Assembly: GCA_949825045.1 (NCBI GenBank)
Contig: OX463806.1
Location: 45,718,208 to 45,782,207 of the forward strand
DNA: 64,000 bases
Source: Argyresthia goedartella
Lineage: Eukaryota > Arthropoda > Insecta > Lepidoptera > Argyresthiidae
Direction of reading: 5' to 3'
The stretch's first letter is position 1; every line of letters begins with the position of its first letter. The position numbers and the translations under genes are program-made. This document shows positions 36,801-44,770 of this stretch, one piece after another. The notes under the pieces are model-generated. The model was not told the DNA's origin and did no database searches. It saw nothing but the letters and a program-made list of their open reading frames with translations.

Positions 36801-39800
36801 GATCACGGCGACCGCTTCATGAACTTTGAACTCGCTCGTGTGCTCGCATGTGGCTTGTGTAGCCAATCTTCCTTGTGAACATCCTGGCGCTTGGCGGGCA
36901 TGTGAGCCACCATTAATATAATTGTACTGAGTTAGCGCAGGTGGTCGGACTTGGCGCGCCGGTGGATTTCAAAGTCACGGAATTAGGTTTTAACCATAGC
37001 TCTCCACTTCCACTTCCACACAATTCCACTTGTTCTTCCGATAAAATTTAAGGGGTCGGGGGTGTGAGAGGGTAGAAAATAATCGAAAAAAACACACAAA
37101 TTTCCTGTGGCGCTCGCGAGCTCCACCACTACTGCCCACAGAGCCACTAGTAATAATGGGTTCGCTAATTAAATGTCAACCTGTATACATATTCGGATTG
37201 AGCGGATTTTACTGCGTGGCTCTACTCGGGTCAAAAATAAATGTCGCTTAAGCCAATTTGCCTTTCAGCCGTCGATGTCACACTACACAGTACTTTCATG
37301 TTTCAGCACAGACTATGACTTTCGGTAGATCTATTATCTTACTGTGAAATCAATCACAGATAGCGTTCAAATTGAGGTTTTGAAAGCTGTTCGCCAATAT
37401 CAAAGCGACGACGTTGGCCAATCAGAACGCTATTATTTACATGAGCTGTTATCTAAAGCGATTGCAATATGAATTTGAAAGGAATCTGGACATTTCAAGA
37501 GATTCAGAATCGGTACTAAATATCAAACTTAATAAAATTCGCAGATCACAAATCAAATATATAATTCGCCAAAAACGGGTGTGTTTAAAACAATTTAGAG
37601 TAACCTGTCAATGTCTTACTTATAGCTTGCAAGCGCAGATGGGGGGAGGACCTCGAAAAGTTTGAGAACGGCACCGCATGCTGACGTGCTCCGCGTGCTG
37701 ACGATCCCACACTAGGCCAAAGAGTATACAGCCACACAATAAAGCCGGGTACTCATTAACGAGCCGTGACTGTAACCCTTGCACGTACTGTAACCAAACT
37801 ACCACAAGTACGAAGTTCGCGAGCGTGTTCGAAGCGAGCTGATTTTGTTTCTCAATTCCGTACACACTAGAACCTCGTCACTGTATCTATTCGTTTACAG
37901 AGCAGACAGACCTTAAAGCGAAACGCCTACAATGATTTGGGGCAACTACACTTTAACAGGATATTTAAAAGCAAATACGGATTCGCCAGCCATATTAGAG
38001 CACACGAAAGAAGATAGCAGACGTCCTCGGATACGACGAAGAGGACATCATCACCCGGCTTAAGGACACCACAGTAGTAGTCATACCCGTCCAAAGTGAT
38101 GCCACATCAGATAGTCGAGGACCGGCTGCGTCATCCCGCGAGCTCGGAGGTGGCGCGAGTTCAGCTTCTGGTAGCCCCACTCCAGCCAGCCGGCCTGGGT
38201 GGACGTGCAGTTGATCAGTGCTAGGGCGTCCACCTGGGGAACAGATTGCTGAATTAGAGGAAGAAAGCACCGTACACGCGTTACACACACACACATACAC
38301 ACACTTATAAACCGGAGTAATAAATAGTCATTATGGGGCACTGCGCTCCGTGATTAGTTTCAGGTTGGAGTGTTGAGTTATTGATGTATGGGTGTTGAGT
38401 TATGAATGTTGGCTATAGTAGAAGAAGCATGAAAGCAGAATAAACGCAGTAGAAACGAGGTCTTTGAGGAGTATGTGAGGAGACTACCATTGAAGGATAG
38501 ATTGAAGAATGAAGTTATAAGGGAGCGCTGTGGCTTGAAAGAAGATATAGTGACACGAATGTAACAGATACTGAACATTCTCTGAAAACAGAGAATGTTC
38601 AGCTTAGATGGTTTGGTCACGTTGAAAGGATGAATAAAAGGAGATTGACGAAACATATCCACTCGGCGGATGCACAAGAAGGTCCTACAAGGACTAAATT
38701 AGCGATTGATTAGTGAAGGGGCAAATTAGAAGTACATGTAACTGGCGAGCTTGTATGAAGAGACTTATGAATGTTGAGGAAGCGAGAAGTGTATGCCAGG
38801 ATCGTAGCAAGTAGAGGTCTTTCCCTCTGCCACACGTATCATAAACCCTCTTTCATCCAAACCCTGCACATTATGACCAGCATAATTATACTACTTAGTA
38901 AAAACTCATTTCTTATCTGAATATTCATATATTGTATCAATATTTTGACATTAAAATTTCGATCGCCGCCGCCCGCCCGCGTGCCGTCCCTAGTTTGTCA
39001 GTGAAGTTGGTACTACTGAACAAGCTAAACAAGTGCCGAGCAATGATCAATGCCACAATACAAGTCGACGTCGGCCTTCGAAATTTTAATGTCATAATTT
39101 GTCGAAAATTGATACATTATGGTCATAATGTATATTCAGATAAGAAATGAGTTTTTTCCAACTAACATTATGCTGGTCGTAAAGTGCGCTTTTTGGGTGC
39201 AGTAAAGAGGGTTTATGATAATTGTGTAGATAAACTACTATTATAACGATTTTTTTAAATAGAATCTGCCCCGTTAAAGTGATTTAAATTTAATGCGCTT
39301 TCAAAAAGACATAGAGCTATTCGTCCGTTACTTAATCTATAAATTCCGCTATAAATTCATAACTTCGCTAAAGTAGTTATTACTTCAACAATAGTAGATT
39401 TCCTACGAATTCGCAAATTTACGAACCGAGAAGTTCACGACATGAGCCGAAGGTGAAGGCGAGGAATATAATTTTTCGGCCCGTGATCCCAAAATCAAGC
39501 GGCAAAGTTGCTATTTTGAGGTTAGAATGCGGAAAATATGTATATTTTCCTTCTGGGTTGACTTTGTCACCAGAGCGGCTAAAACCATCACTAAATTGCC
39601 GAAAATTGCTCAAGAGTGCCGGTTATAATTATCATACGACGCTACCCTTTCCAGGAGCTCTATTTTTTAATCACTCGCGTCGTGGCGAGCGCTCGCCTAG
39701 CGCAACGATTGGTTCATATCACTCGACTTAGCTAAGCTCCACCAATCGTGTCGCTTAGAGAGCGCTCGCTTCCGAGACGAGTGATTCAAATATAGAGCCA

Positions 39801-42601
39801 GACGAGAGACACTGATGGCAAGAACGTTGGGTGACTGTCCTTCAAGGTTAGTTAGGTATCGGTTATGCATCGCGCTAAAACCTATTATATTGCAAAGTGC
39901 GTGGAGAACATTTTTTCAACCGGGCCGGTGGTCTGCCCCACTGGACGTCGGGCGGTTCTGGAGCCATTCTGATACCGCTTTGGTCCACCTTCCATCACCT
40001 CTCCTCGCCAAGTGTTCTGCCTCCAATTCAGTCTCGTGATTCGCTTGCCGACATCGATGAAGTTAGCTTGCGACGTCTTCGTTTGCGAATATGATTCTGA
40101 AGTTTGTTCCCCATAGTTAATCCGAGGATTGCTTTTTCTTATCCCGCGGCGTGACATACTCAAAGATTAGCGAGCAAAAACACCATTTCTCTAAACAAAA
40201 CCCTGGCTGCGCCCCAACACAGCTGGTTAAGGAGATTGCCGCGAATAGTTTAACAGCTAGTTATGTGAATATCCCGAGCTAGGCAGCAACATGCAGTTTA
40301 ATGTCGGGAGGGTGCCAAAGAGGTCGGACAAAAGACATAACCAGCTCGTAAAACATTGGTACTGAACGCTCTTTACGCTTTATTGCGAGGAGATAAGGGC
40401 CAAAAGTGGTGTATTGAGGGATTGTTTGATTGTATCTAACTCGTAAACTTCGGTTGCCAATTAATTCATACTTAGTTTAACCACATATACTGTAATATTA
40501 TACGAATAGTTTAACTTAGGCTTCGAATCATGTAGTTGGGATGTAGGAAGTGGAAGTAAATAGAACTGCACGATTTGTTTACATGCCTATAAAAACCGTA
40601 ACGCAATACTAACAGCGCTAAGAGCTCAATACACGAAGCATTATGTTACGACGAGATATACGATGGATACAGGTTGATTGGTAATTTGTTACCTAGATTT
40701 ATTGTGAGGGGTTAAAGTAGAACTCAATTCCAGCTTAAACCCTATCCGAAAATTAATAGTTTCTGGTTGCCATGAAACAGTGTAGGTATCTTAGTGTGGG
40801 GCGCGAAGCAATGTATGTGCCTGCCTGTACAGGAATGTGTCTGTAATTAATGGGATTCGGGTAATTTAGGTTTTAAACGATGTTTAAAAAATAATATTCA
40901 TTACGAAGCTGAATAATTACTTTGGGTTACTTTTTTTCTAACGTTTTTTAGCTTACACATCAATCTATACGTAGTGTCTATCTAGATAGTTGTCTTATAC
41001 TCTCATAAGCGTTCGACTAGCTAACCGCAGCCTCCACAATGACGTGCAGTTACATATCCCTCCCGCCTTCTCCAGTGGAAGCAGATGTCTGTAGGCGTAC
41101 TGTATTAGTGATGTCTATGTTTGTAGCCATTTACAACGGTAGAATGGACAAACCTCAAACGAGGGATATCATGATTAGTTATCCACCGACACGATTGATA
41201 GCACCACCGATCTCTCGTAAGTTACTCTCTCGTTGGGCGATAGTTATATGACTGGGCCTCTGCGACCTAGTATAGGAATAGGAGTATGTCTATATTTTTT
41301 ATTAATAGCTGAAGCAAAATAGTTTCTGGGACTTGCACTTGGAAGCATTGAAGTTGCTATAAGCGCACATCTGTGCCTCACCCACCAAAATTGGGTGTTA
41401 CCTTCTGCGGGGGTATTACCTTTTGAGGCGGAATTACCTTCTGAGGGGGTTATTATACCTTCTGAGGGCATATTATCTTTTATATATTATTTTTTTAAAT
41501 ATATATAACTTTATTACCTATTAAAGTAAAATTTATGTCTAATGTACAATTTTTTGCACTTATTGAACGTTTTTAAAACCAAGGCAATATGTTATGTAAA
41601 TACGACGTAGTTTTTACTTACCAACTCACGACAAAGTCATGAAACTGTATATAGTTGCAAGTTAGTCTACCCAATAGTATTTTATGCAATTATGGAATAA
41701 AGGACGGATTTAAAGCGAGGGCCATAGGCGATTCTAACGACTGAATCACGACTGTAGGGAGTGATATTCATGATCCAAGTGTTAAGAATCCTGAGCGGCG
41801 CGAGTGATTCATGGCCCTCGATATAAATCCGTTTTATTCAAGAGTTGAATACTATACTTTATACCATGAGTACGAGAAAAAGCCGCTCTCTCTGTCATCA
41901 ACTCAGTTGTTAACAAATCTTCTTCATCACTTAAATGCATTTTCAATCCATTTATTATTAAGTAACACTAAACTTTGTGTTCGTATAATTTACAGTATTC
42001 TGTGGTCTAGATGACGACAACTCTTTATGCACTAGGGCCTAAAATGCGATTTTCTGCAGCCTACATCCAGCATAAAGAAGGACTTTTCGAGCATGAGAAG
42101 TGAAAGTATTTTATACCATTACCCCCTTAAAAAGCTTATTTTATTCAACATACACAACATATAAACTCCTTGTGCAAATAACTCCTCGAGATTTTATTGG
42201 TCGACATTTTCGACAAGGAGTTTATAGCATTAGAATAAAAACTGTTTTGTGTTCTTTGCTGTCAAGAAAGCTTAAAGATATTTTGAATTTGGAAAAAGCA
42301 CGAATTATAAGATATTTATCCACAAAAACAAAACTAAATCTTAAAAGGAGAAATAAGCGAAGTAGGCCACTCTTTTTGTATGAGTGTGAGTGAGTGATTG
42401 AGATAATACTAAAAACGATACTACGTATGTAGAATAAACCTTCTGAGGTGGGATATTACCTTCTGCGGGTGCGCAATAGCGAAGCGCGCGAGTATGTTCG
42501 CGCCCGCGCCAACGCCGAACCCAATGAAGGACTTGATCCCGAAGTGTCCCAGCACGAAGTTTATCTGGCCGGCGAGTTCGTCCATGCTGGGGTAGACGTA
42601 G
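18845..42601 (-). CDS. MESK2: NDRG-family protein (MESK2-like), exons for the C-terminal 249 residues
   Basis: Minus-strand exons in transcript order: 42601-42460, 38233-38087, 35448-35302, 33294-33196, 28240-28156 and 18975-18845 (stop TAG 18847-18845). All have AG/GT borders, and the phases agree (the first exon starts with one base of a split codon, four junctions are phase 0, the last splits a Val codon). Key blocks: YVYPSMDELAGQ with GFGVGAGANILARF; VDALALINCTSTQAGW and LDYLMWHHFGR; NPTNLSLFIDSYVRRGDLAI; SPHVDDTVTFNGRLDPTNST; FRLFLQGEGY; and the tail ITENPFSEAVAC. NDRG proteins are alpha/beta-hydrolase folds without catalytic activity. Here the nucleophile elbow reads GVGAG with no Ser, as in the family. 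Fly MESK2 was named from Ras/KSR signalling. The exons encoding the N-terminal HDLG-type region were not found and probably lie right of the window. Introns run from 2.0 to 9.2 kb and are full of transposons. Confidence 0.93.
18976..19716 (-). other. MESK2 last intron, part before the mariner element
   Basis: The acceptor for the last exon is at 18976-18977 (ctttcaaactccgcag on the minus strand). The remaining 740 bases are AT-rich with no recognised element. Confidence 0.4.
19717..20980 (+). mobile_element. mariner-like element with TA target site, in MESK2 intron
   Basis: The ends are inverted repeats, TACGAGGGTCATGACAAAAG at the left and its near-perfect reverse complement CTTTTGGCATGACCCTCGTA at the right (one mismatch in the first 28 bases). 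Each terminus carries TA, the mariner target duplication. The length of about 1.26 kb is normal for a full-length mariner. It lies antisense to MESK2. Confidence 0.92.
19874..20921 (+). pseudogene. mariner transposase, broken
   Basis: The protein can be followed over several stops and frameshifts: an N-terminal part with YDFKKDLAPRL and FAAFKRGREIFEDQA (DNA-binding half), then WVPHTLNDLQKERR, ILTGDETWLYNYDPGT with the first catalytic Asp, HHDNAAPHTSARTLE with the second, and YSPDLAYSDFYLFLKIKEKF with the third. The C-terminus is FSKWISRMKKSI...GEYFEKIDS with a TAG stop. The spacing from the second to the third Asp codon is 92 bases (29-30 residues), against 34 in canonical mariners, which fits a small frame-shifting deletion there. 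It cannot make active transposase. Confidence 0.9.
21231..21665. mobile_element. MITE with GGGTCCAGA termini
   Basis: The left end GGGTCCAGACATGT is the imperfect reverse complement of the right end ACATATCTGGACCC. The similarity continues inward for about 65 bases (CCGTTTCGTAT, GCGATCCAA on the left; their complements on the right). The interior of 435 bp has no convincing coding frame. It lies in the last MESK2 intron. Confidence 0.7.
21666..23850. other. MESK2 intron DNA, no gene; one perfect hairpin
   Basis: Mostly AT-rich and featureless. A perfect hairpin with 14-bp arms (AGCTAGATATAAAT and its complement, spacer 9) lies at 22310-22346. Several short ORFs on both strands show no motif. 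Confidence 0.4.
23851..24567. mobile_element. TTAA-flanked piggyBac-like non-autonomous element
   Basis: Both ends sit on TTAA (23851-23854 and 24564-24567), with short inverted termini CCCGTCA/TGACGGG. TTAA targeting with CCY termini is the piggyBac signature. A subterminal direct repeat TTAGCGTACAG occurs twice at the left end. Near 24331 a sequence GGGAAAATGAAATTCATCTC precedes a donor-like CAGCATGTAAGT, which could be the remains of a transposase first exon. No catalytic domain remains in 709 bp. Confidence 0.6.
24640..24896 (-). repeat. Small-ORF repeat family R1, right-half copy, inverted
   Basis: This is the reverse complement of the right half of the copy at 45725-46190, sharing TAGTTTATCTACACATAT, GTTCGACCGGCAT and the segment GCACTTGTTTAGCTTGTTCA. 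It keeps an open frame (24711-24893, plus strand) whose product has MPNYVKLH, CSTGIVALIIALHLFSLF and SSTNFTDKLG, very close to the frame in the other copy. Confidence 0.8.
25180..25312 (+). repeat. tRNA-derived SINE-like repeat (CCCTTCRTGTGCGAR family), copy 1
   Basis: A B-box-like GGGTTCAAATCC at about 25218 is followed by a T-rich stretch and the end ACCCTTCATGTGCGAATCCA plus ACCCGCCCTTGACCG. The same order (GGTTCGATTCC, then ACCCTTCGTGTGCGAGTCTG, ACCCGCACTTGACCG) occurs at 61205-61650. An inverted fragment lies at about 25415-25470 (GGTCAAGTGCGAGTCGCACT). Another inverted end, with GACGGACAGACGGACGGACA, precedes the syntaxin exon at about 2262-2345. Confidence 0.6.
25990..26066 (-). repeat. 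tRNA-like sequence, probably a SINE head
   Basis: Minus strand: an A-box-like GGTGCCGAGCGGTTC, then GGTTCGATCCCC as the B box, ending at CAGTGCGGAC. The arms do not form a convincing full cloverleaf, so it is read as a tRNA-derived SINE head or dead tRNA copy rather than a working gene. Confidence 0.45.
26250..26430 (-). repeat. R1 family, left-half copy, inverted
   Basis: The segment is the reverse complement of the left part of the copy at 45735-45920, sharing CGGGCGTCGGCGTTCGAAAT, ATAAGAAATGAGTTTTTACC and TATGCTGGTCGTAA, plus AAAGAGGGTTTAT. It carries no part of the conserved small ORF core. Confidence 0.75.
27119..27256. mobile_element. Short foldback MITE with 48-bp arms
   Basis: The left arm 27126-27174 (TTTGAGGCCAGAAATGTAAA...) and right arm 27202-27249 (...TTTACATTTCTGGCCTCAAA) are almost perfect complements around a 27-base spacer. 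Transcribed RNA would form a long hairpin. No target duplication is clear. Confidence 0.8.
27405..27740. repeat. Dispersed repeat family E, copy 1
   Basis: Shares long segments with 60530-60875, 35870-36000 and (inverted) 63570-63730: CACCAAAAT..TTTTCTACCCAAAATGG, TACTGCGGTAGCTTAG, GAGCGAAGC, CGTTAGGTTGAACATGTAAG and CGTTTAAACATAAGCC. There is no coding frame. It is probably a non-autonomous DNA element; its termini were not resolved. Confidence 0.7.
28596..30440 (-). pseudogene. CR1/Jockey-group LINE copy A2, 5'-truncated, in MESK2 intron
   Basis: This is the best-preserved copy of the family in the window. The minus frame 29978-29283 (231 codons) has FRPISVLPAVSKIFEKIILN, YGFTRGKSTTDAGIALI, DLSKAFDCVDHDTLL, GVPQGSILVPFLFLVYINDL and WFADDTSLVFK, that is RT motifs with the FADD catalytic box intact. 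A second frame (29323-28808) continues with TKFLGITIESNL and RLVYFSYFHSVMSYGILLWG. The upstream linker KTVWQIINRET lies near 30390. Frameshifts near 29300 and in the linker, and loss of the distal 3' UTR, make it inactive. It lies in the same orientation as MESK2, between the exons at 28240 and 33196. Confidence 0.92.
30441..31175. other. Intron DNA with a short LINE-tail-like fragment
   Basis: CCACTGAGGGGCACAGGCCT at about 30629-30648 is the reverse complement of the AGGCCTGTGCCTCTCAGTGG motif at 49167-49186, a sequence seen at 3' ends of insect RTE-type LINEs. A pyrimidine-rich acceptor-like TTTTTTTTAG lies near 30887, and a GC-rich patch at 30970-31050. No host exon could be established. 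Confidence 0.4.
31176..31432 (+). mobile_element. tRNA-derived SINE, near complete
   Basis: The head, 74 bases from 31179, is tRNA-like. It has an A box TGGCCGAGTCGG, a B box GGTTCGAGTCC and near-complementary ends TGCCCGA/GGGGGCA. The body contains TTTATCTATCTAAGTATAA, CGTTGTCTAGTACCC and AGTTTGGGGCTAGATCAATT, and ends in an ATT-rich tail. The polymerase III boxes show tRNA ancestry, while the body is the style of short interspersed elements common in Lepidoptera. The anticodon stem is imperfect, so it is not called a tRNA gene. Confidence 0.8.
31436..32703 (+). pseudogene. Unclassified multicopy transposon-like protein, fragmented
   Basis: Three open segments follow one another in the same direction. 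31436-31702 has NELRFAAEMATRASGSRITA and ESPEEAKRIFDAKEKL. 31965-32290 has FLIDTRKIIIQTRFKSEMAL, KAGSGTSNDGNTARRFF and ITGVDEGLI. 32303-32566 has KILFHGIDIMKKCMLPIGLL, SKEAPARNKDFRRFH and DLFNMLLITSDLLI, followed after a stop by a SDSDSE end near 32700. The blocks recall an uncharacterised protein found in many copies in insect and cnidarian genomes, hence a transposon origin, but I cannot place it in a superfamily and see no terminal repeats. It sits in the MESK2 intron on the opposite strand, directly after a SINE. Confidence 0.55.
33331..33384 (+). pseudogene. Partial copy of an orphan ORF (YIPVEFIGAIFSDG)
   Basis: The 17 codons KYIPVEFIGAIFSDGWI and a stop match the start of the longer frame at 34770-34943 in 12 of the first 14 positions. 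The DNA around it (about 33319-33381) is a clear partial duplicate of 34756-34818. The LINE fragment 33430-34182 lies between the two copies. It abuts the MESK2 exon acceptor at 33295 on the opposite strand. Confidence 0.5.
33430..34182 (+). pseudogene. LINE RT C-terminal fragment, second CR1-like subfamily
   Basis: The frame of 250 codons has KIKCVKFSLPNVRR, TKFLGINLDSQLQWGLHTSY, RLSSAAFAVRKIRQFTDEAT, VFVLQKRAICSIYNM, FKEINILTVACKYIYEKLL, NKLNVPRYRLQKVKVHLWGP and the end YYTFNDYVKDKTAWP. These align block by block with the C-terminal halves of copies A1-A3 but with many substitutions, so it is a related, older subfamily. The catalytic RT boxes are upstream of the preserved part and absent. 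It lies in the MESK2 intron between exons 35302 and 33294, antisense to the gene. Confidence 0.88.
34770..34943 (+). pseudogene. Orphan ORF fragment of 57 codons (EFLGAIFSDGRISEALVELI)
   Basis: An open frame with no ATG starts NYIPIEFLGAIFSDG and runs through ALVELIEFLFPVRDSAMHHH to a TAG at 34941-34943. The amino-acid composition looks like real protein, and it has a partial duplicate at 33331. I do not recognise the family; a transposon-encoded protein is the likeliest source given the neighbours. Confidence 0.4.
35035..35165 (+). repeat. SINE body fragment
   Basis: GTTTCTGGTCCCCAAGACAG, GGTACCCTAGCGTGGGGCCA and the end GTAACTGTAAAATATATGTA match the body of the inverted SINE at 54005-54215 (complement of GGCCCCACACTAGGATACCC) and the piece at 40765-40850. 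The tRNA head is missing. Confidence 0.55.
35449..36646. other. MESK2 intron DNA with family E fragment and a nested palindrome
   Basis: 35856-35918 holds a 35-bp direct duplication (ACTGATTTGCCCAGCA twice), which runs into a family E fragment to about 36000 (TACTGCGGTAGCTTAGGTGA). At 36494-36522 ACTTCCGAGCCT and its complement AGGCTCGGAAGT form a hairpin with a 5-base loop. The loop region GCCTGCGATAGGC and the outer CCTCACAC/GTGTGAGG words recur inverted down to 36590, giving a layered palindrome. No gene is seen. Confidence 0.5.
36647..36766. mobile_element. 120-bp MITE with CCCTAGACAAGATGC termini
   Basis: The left end CCACCCTAGACAAGATGC is the complement of the right end GCATCTTGTCTAGGGGGTGG apart from a two-base length difference. 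The interior holds TTCGCCGTCGACGCTAAG and TTTGACATTTGAGAACG, shared with the truncated copy at 9527-9606. Confidence 0.75.
36767..38086. other. MESK2 intron DNA, one degraded repeat, no gene
   Basis: 37030-37145 (AAGGGGTCGGGGGTGTGAGA...GGTAGAAAATAATCGAAAAA...GAGCCACTAG) resembles 48060-48145 and belongs to the F repeat family. The rest shows only short ORFs without motifs. The MESK2 donor (CGG|gtatga) ends the stretch at 38087. Confidence 0.4.
38370..38830 (+). mobile_element. LINE 3' coding remnant with LRWFGHVERM motif
   Basis: Plus-strand translation over frameshifts gives RLPLKDRLKNEVIRERCGLK, LRWFGHVERMNKRRLTKHI, SADAQEGPTRTKLAID and CMKRLMNVEEARSVCQDRSK. The RWFGHVERM block follows the RT domain in insect LINEs of the RTE/Jockey range. 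A complementary remnant of the same family lies at 11921-12150. It overlaps no MESK2 exon (the nearest is 38233). Confidence 0.65.
38832..39250. repeat. R1 family, inverted pair of copies
   Basis: 38832-39058 corresponds to 45730-45985 in direct orientation, including the small ORF core (complement of CATTGATCATTGCTCGGCAC). 39062-39245 carries the left part again but inverted (GAAATTTTAATGTCATAATTTG...TATGCTGGTCGTAAAGTGCG...AAAGAGGGTTTATGATAA). The two left ends face each other, so the locus can fold into a long imperfect hairpin. Confidence 0.75.
39652..39802. mobile_element. Foldback MITE with about 60-bp arms
   Basis: The left arm GGAGCTCTATTTTTTAATCA, CTCG...GCGAGCGCTCGCC...CGATTGGT is the imperfect complement of the right arm ACCAATCGTGTCGCTTAGAG, AGCGCTCGC...GAGTGATTCAAATATAGAGCC. 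The spacer is about 30 bases. It lies in the MESK2 intron. Confidence 0.75.
39900..40110 (-). mobile_element. LINE remnant, DGRWTKAVSEW motif
   Basis: The minus strand reads HLARRGDGRWTKAVSEW, then a degraded NRPTSSGADHRP. The pattern GH-ARR-DGRW-K-V-EW followed by a GRP-RW segment is the C-terminal end of RTE/BovB-type LINE proteins. Only about 70 codons remain and no RT box is present. Confidence 0.45.
40765..40860 (+). repeat. SINE body fragment
   Basis: TGCCATGAAACAGTGTAGGT, ATCTTAGTGTGGGGCGCGAA and GCAATGTATGTGCCTG resemble the SINE body at 35060-35130 (GGGTACCCTAGCGTGGGGCC, AGAAGCAATATGTTTGCATG). No head is visible. Confidence 0.45.
40861..42459. other. MESK2 intron DNA between 38 kb and 42 kb exons, one minisatellite
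   Basis: The region holds only short ORFs without motifs, apart from the splice-site-like minisatellite listed separately at 41396-41475. The MESK2 donor of the 42 kb exon (AAG|gtaata) is at 42460/42459. Confidence 0.4.
41396..41475 (-). repeat. Minisatellite of about 20 bp resembling the MESK2 donor site
   Basis: On the minus strand four units read GCCCTCAGAAGGTATAATAA, CCCCCTCAGAAGGTAATTCC, GCCTCAAAAGGTAATA and CCCCCGCAGAAGGTAACACC. The real donor of the MESK2 exon at 42460 is CACCCGCAGAAG|GTAATATC, followed by a second unit CCCACCTCAGAAGG. The same unit therefore spans the exon end and recurs about 1 kb downstream in the same intron and on the same strand. Each unit is itself a fair 5' splice-site match (CAGAAG|GTAA). 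Confidence 0.75.
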
Positions 42602-42934
42602 CTGGAATGTAACATACAACAAATACATTAATATGAGACGAAGCCGCTCATAAGAAATCTGACCTCCAAATACACCTTCAAACACATATGAAGTCGCACC
42701 CGATTCAAAAGCAAAAACTAGGAATTTCTCCTTCCAACATCGGATAGCCACATAGCCAGGCTACCTCTGCCATTGTCATATATTTTTAGTTAGATATTTT
42801 ATGATTTATACATATTCACAATACACCCATTCTGCTACTCACTACACACATTGCATGATATACTTATATATATAATCTTCATGTATATTTTGTACTATAC
42901 TTAGTCTATTATACTACTCATGAAAGTATTGAAA
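42602..42934. other. Region upstream of the first visible MESK2 exon
   Basis: It contains the acceptor of that exon (gttacattccag on the minus strand) and AT-rich intron sequence. No further exon is recognised. Confidence 0.35.
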
Positions 42935-43282
42935 CAATGTATTTATTTATTTCCAAATCTTTAAACACTTGTAAGGATACATCCCATTGTGACACATTTA
43001 TTTTTTCATACCCATTCACATTCGGAACTAACTGCTGTGCGTCTCCGCGTCTCCTGGGTGAGGGCTGAAAACCAGTGCTGCATAAACCTGAGCTTTGACT
43101 TTTTCGAGTCAAAGCAGCGCAACCTAACTATATTCTTCTTTTTTGTTTTATGTAATAAATTTAATGTGTTTTTGTTTTTATTATTTTGCTTAAGTTCTTT
43201 TGTAGTTGCATCTCCTTATTTCTTTTAATTTGTATGTGTGCTGCTCTAATGGAATTAACGTTTATCTATCTATCTATCTAAT
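42935..43282 (+). mobile_element. Probable LINE 3' UTR ending in (TATC)n
   Basis: The segment has a GC-balanced core (CTCCGCGTCTCCTGGGTGAG, GGCTGAAAACCAGTGCTGCA, then a TTTTTCGAGTCAAAGCAGCG stretch), then a T-rich run, and ends GTTTATCTATCTATCTATCT at 43261-43280. A short tandem tail of this kind marks the 3' end of CR1/Jockey-group LINEs. No coding end was identified, so the call is tentative. Confidence 0.4.
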
Positions 43283-44489
43283 ATCAAAATTTACAGGCGC
43301 ATACATTGCTTCAGGTCACTGATATGGTGTGTGATGGGAACCAAAAACAGCAAAGTCACACACGTATAAACATACAAGATACGGATTTAATTTCACCCCG
43401 CACGGAATTTCTCGCGTCAGACAGGAACTCGCCAGCTTCTCTACAGACGCATATAATCAAGTTTGTGATATGATAAAACAACAAGTATCAAAATTACATT
43501 ATACCAATGACATTGTTTCTACTTATTTCCTCTACCTGTAAAGATATATTTTTCAATGTATTTATTTATTCTCACAGCATTTTGTGTAGTAAGAATGTCA
43601 CAGTCAAAGTCACGTTGATTTTTCAATGCAAATATCCAAAATCCAAGCGGACAATAAATACACAGATACTTATTTTTGCTGTTCGCAATACAACGTCTCC
43701 TATCGATTGGGGCGACGTCAATAACCTCCAAAGCATCCATACAATGTCGATGTTGTCTATCTAAGAATCTTACTACTGCAGGATATTTCTTCAGAGAAGC
43801 AATGGATTTTAATGACTACGTAAATTGTTTCTTTTTCCCGAAAAATAAAAGTGCATAGCAAAATGTATAATATATTGTTGCTTACCTAAACTTTTGAAAT
43901 CTACATTGGGTTTTCCCATATTTTGCTTCCTATAATTTCGTTCTTAATTCCAAAAACCCTTTTATAGGCACCAGTTGACTCTCGGCGTTTTTAGTACACG
44001 TAAGACCTAGCCTAGCATGAAAGCCACGAGTTTTTATAATTTAACAGCCTTCACATTCTTAATGAGCATTTATGAACGGATGATAGCTTTAAAAAGCGAC
44101 TTCATACATAACATACGATAATAAGAAACCTTTGGCTCGGAAAGCCGTATACATTTATTTCTGCGATACAACTATAGTGCTTAACTGGGAAGATTCCTGC
44201 GGTAATAATGCTTCGGTACGGGGGCGGGGGACATGCTATGCCGAATGACTTTTGTCATAGGACGAGCCATTTTGCTAATATTTTGATCCGCACGAGAACA
44301 AAACTTAAAATTGACAAATTTTGGAAAAAAATTACCATATTTGAAGGGCCATAGCTTGATCCCTATAGGGTCTCGGTGTAACTCCTTGTAAATAAATTGA
44401 AAACTGTAGGAGTAAGAGAGGTTCTTTCAACTGGATCTTTTCAGAAATTACTTAATGGGTAAATGTGTGAAAGTGACTAATTTTACAAG
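43283..44489. other. No gene recognised
   Basis: AT-rich sequence with small ORFs lacking motifs. Nothing repeat-like was matched inside the window. Confidence 0.35.
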
Positions 44490-44770
44490 GAAATTAGGGT
44501 AATCCGCAGAGTAGTATCCTCGGACCTATCTTATTCCTAATTTATATATAAAATGTTTATCGCCTCGTGTTACCTCAATCCAAAATTATCGCTTAAGACG
44601 ATGACACAGTATTACTTCTCTCAGGTAGTAGTTGGGACGAAGTAGTTCATTGTGTCTAGATTGGATTTAATACTGTCCAACAAAATATCCTCACGCTAAA
44701 TTCTGCAAAGACCAAATACCTGACTTTCTCTCACAACCAAAACGTGAGCACAACTGCACTGAAGTCTCAA
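44490..44770 (+). pseudogene. Decayed LINE RT palm domain
   Basis: The sequence reads, over stops and frameshifts, SSILGPILFLIYI (the PQGS-LGPLLF box with a damaged start), then DDDTVLLLSGSSWDEV (the A/F-DD catalytic box), then ILTLNSAKTKYLTFSHNQN. The order and spacing match RT motifs B to D of LINEs that have DTVLL after the DD box. Many stops show an old insertion. Confidence 0.7.
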
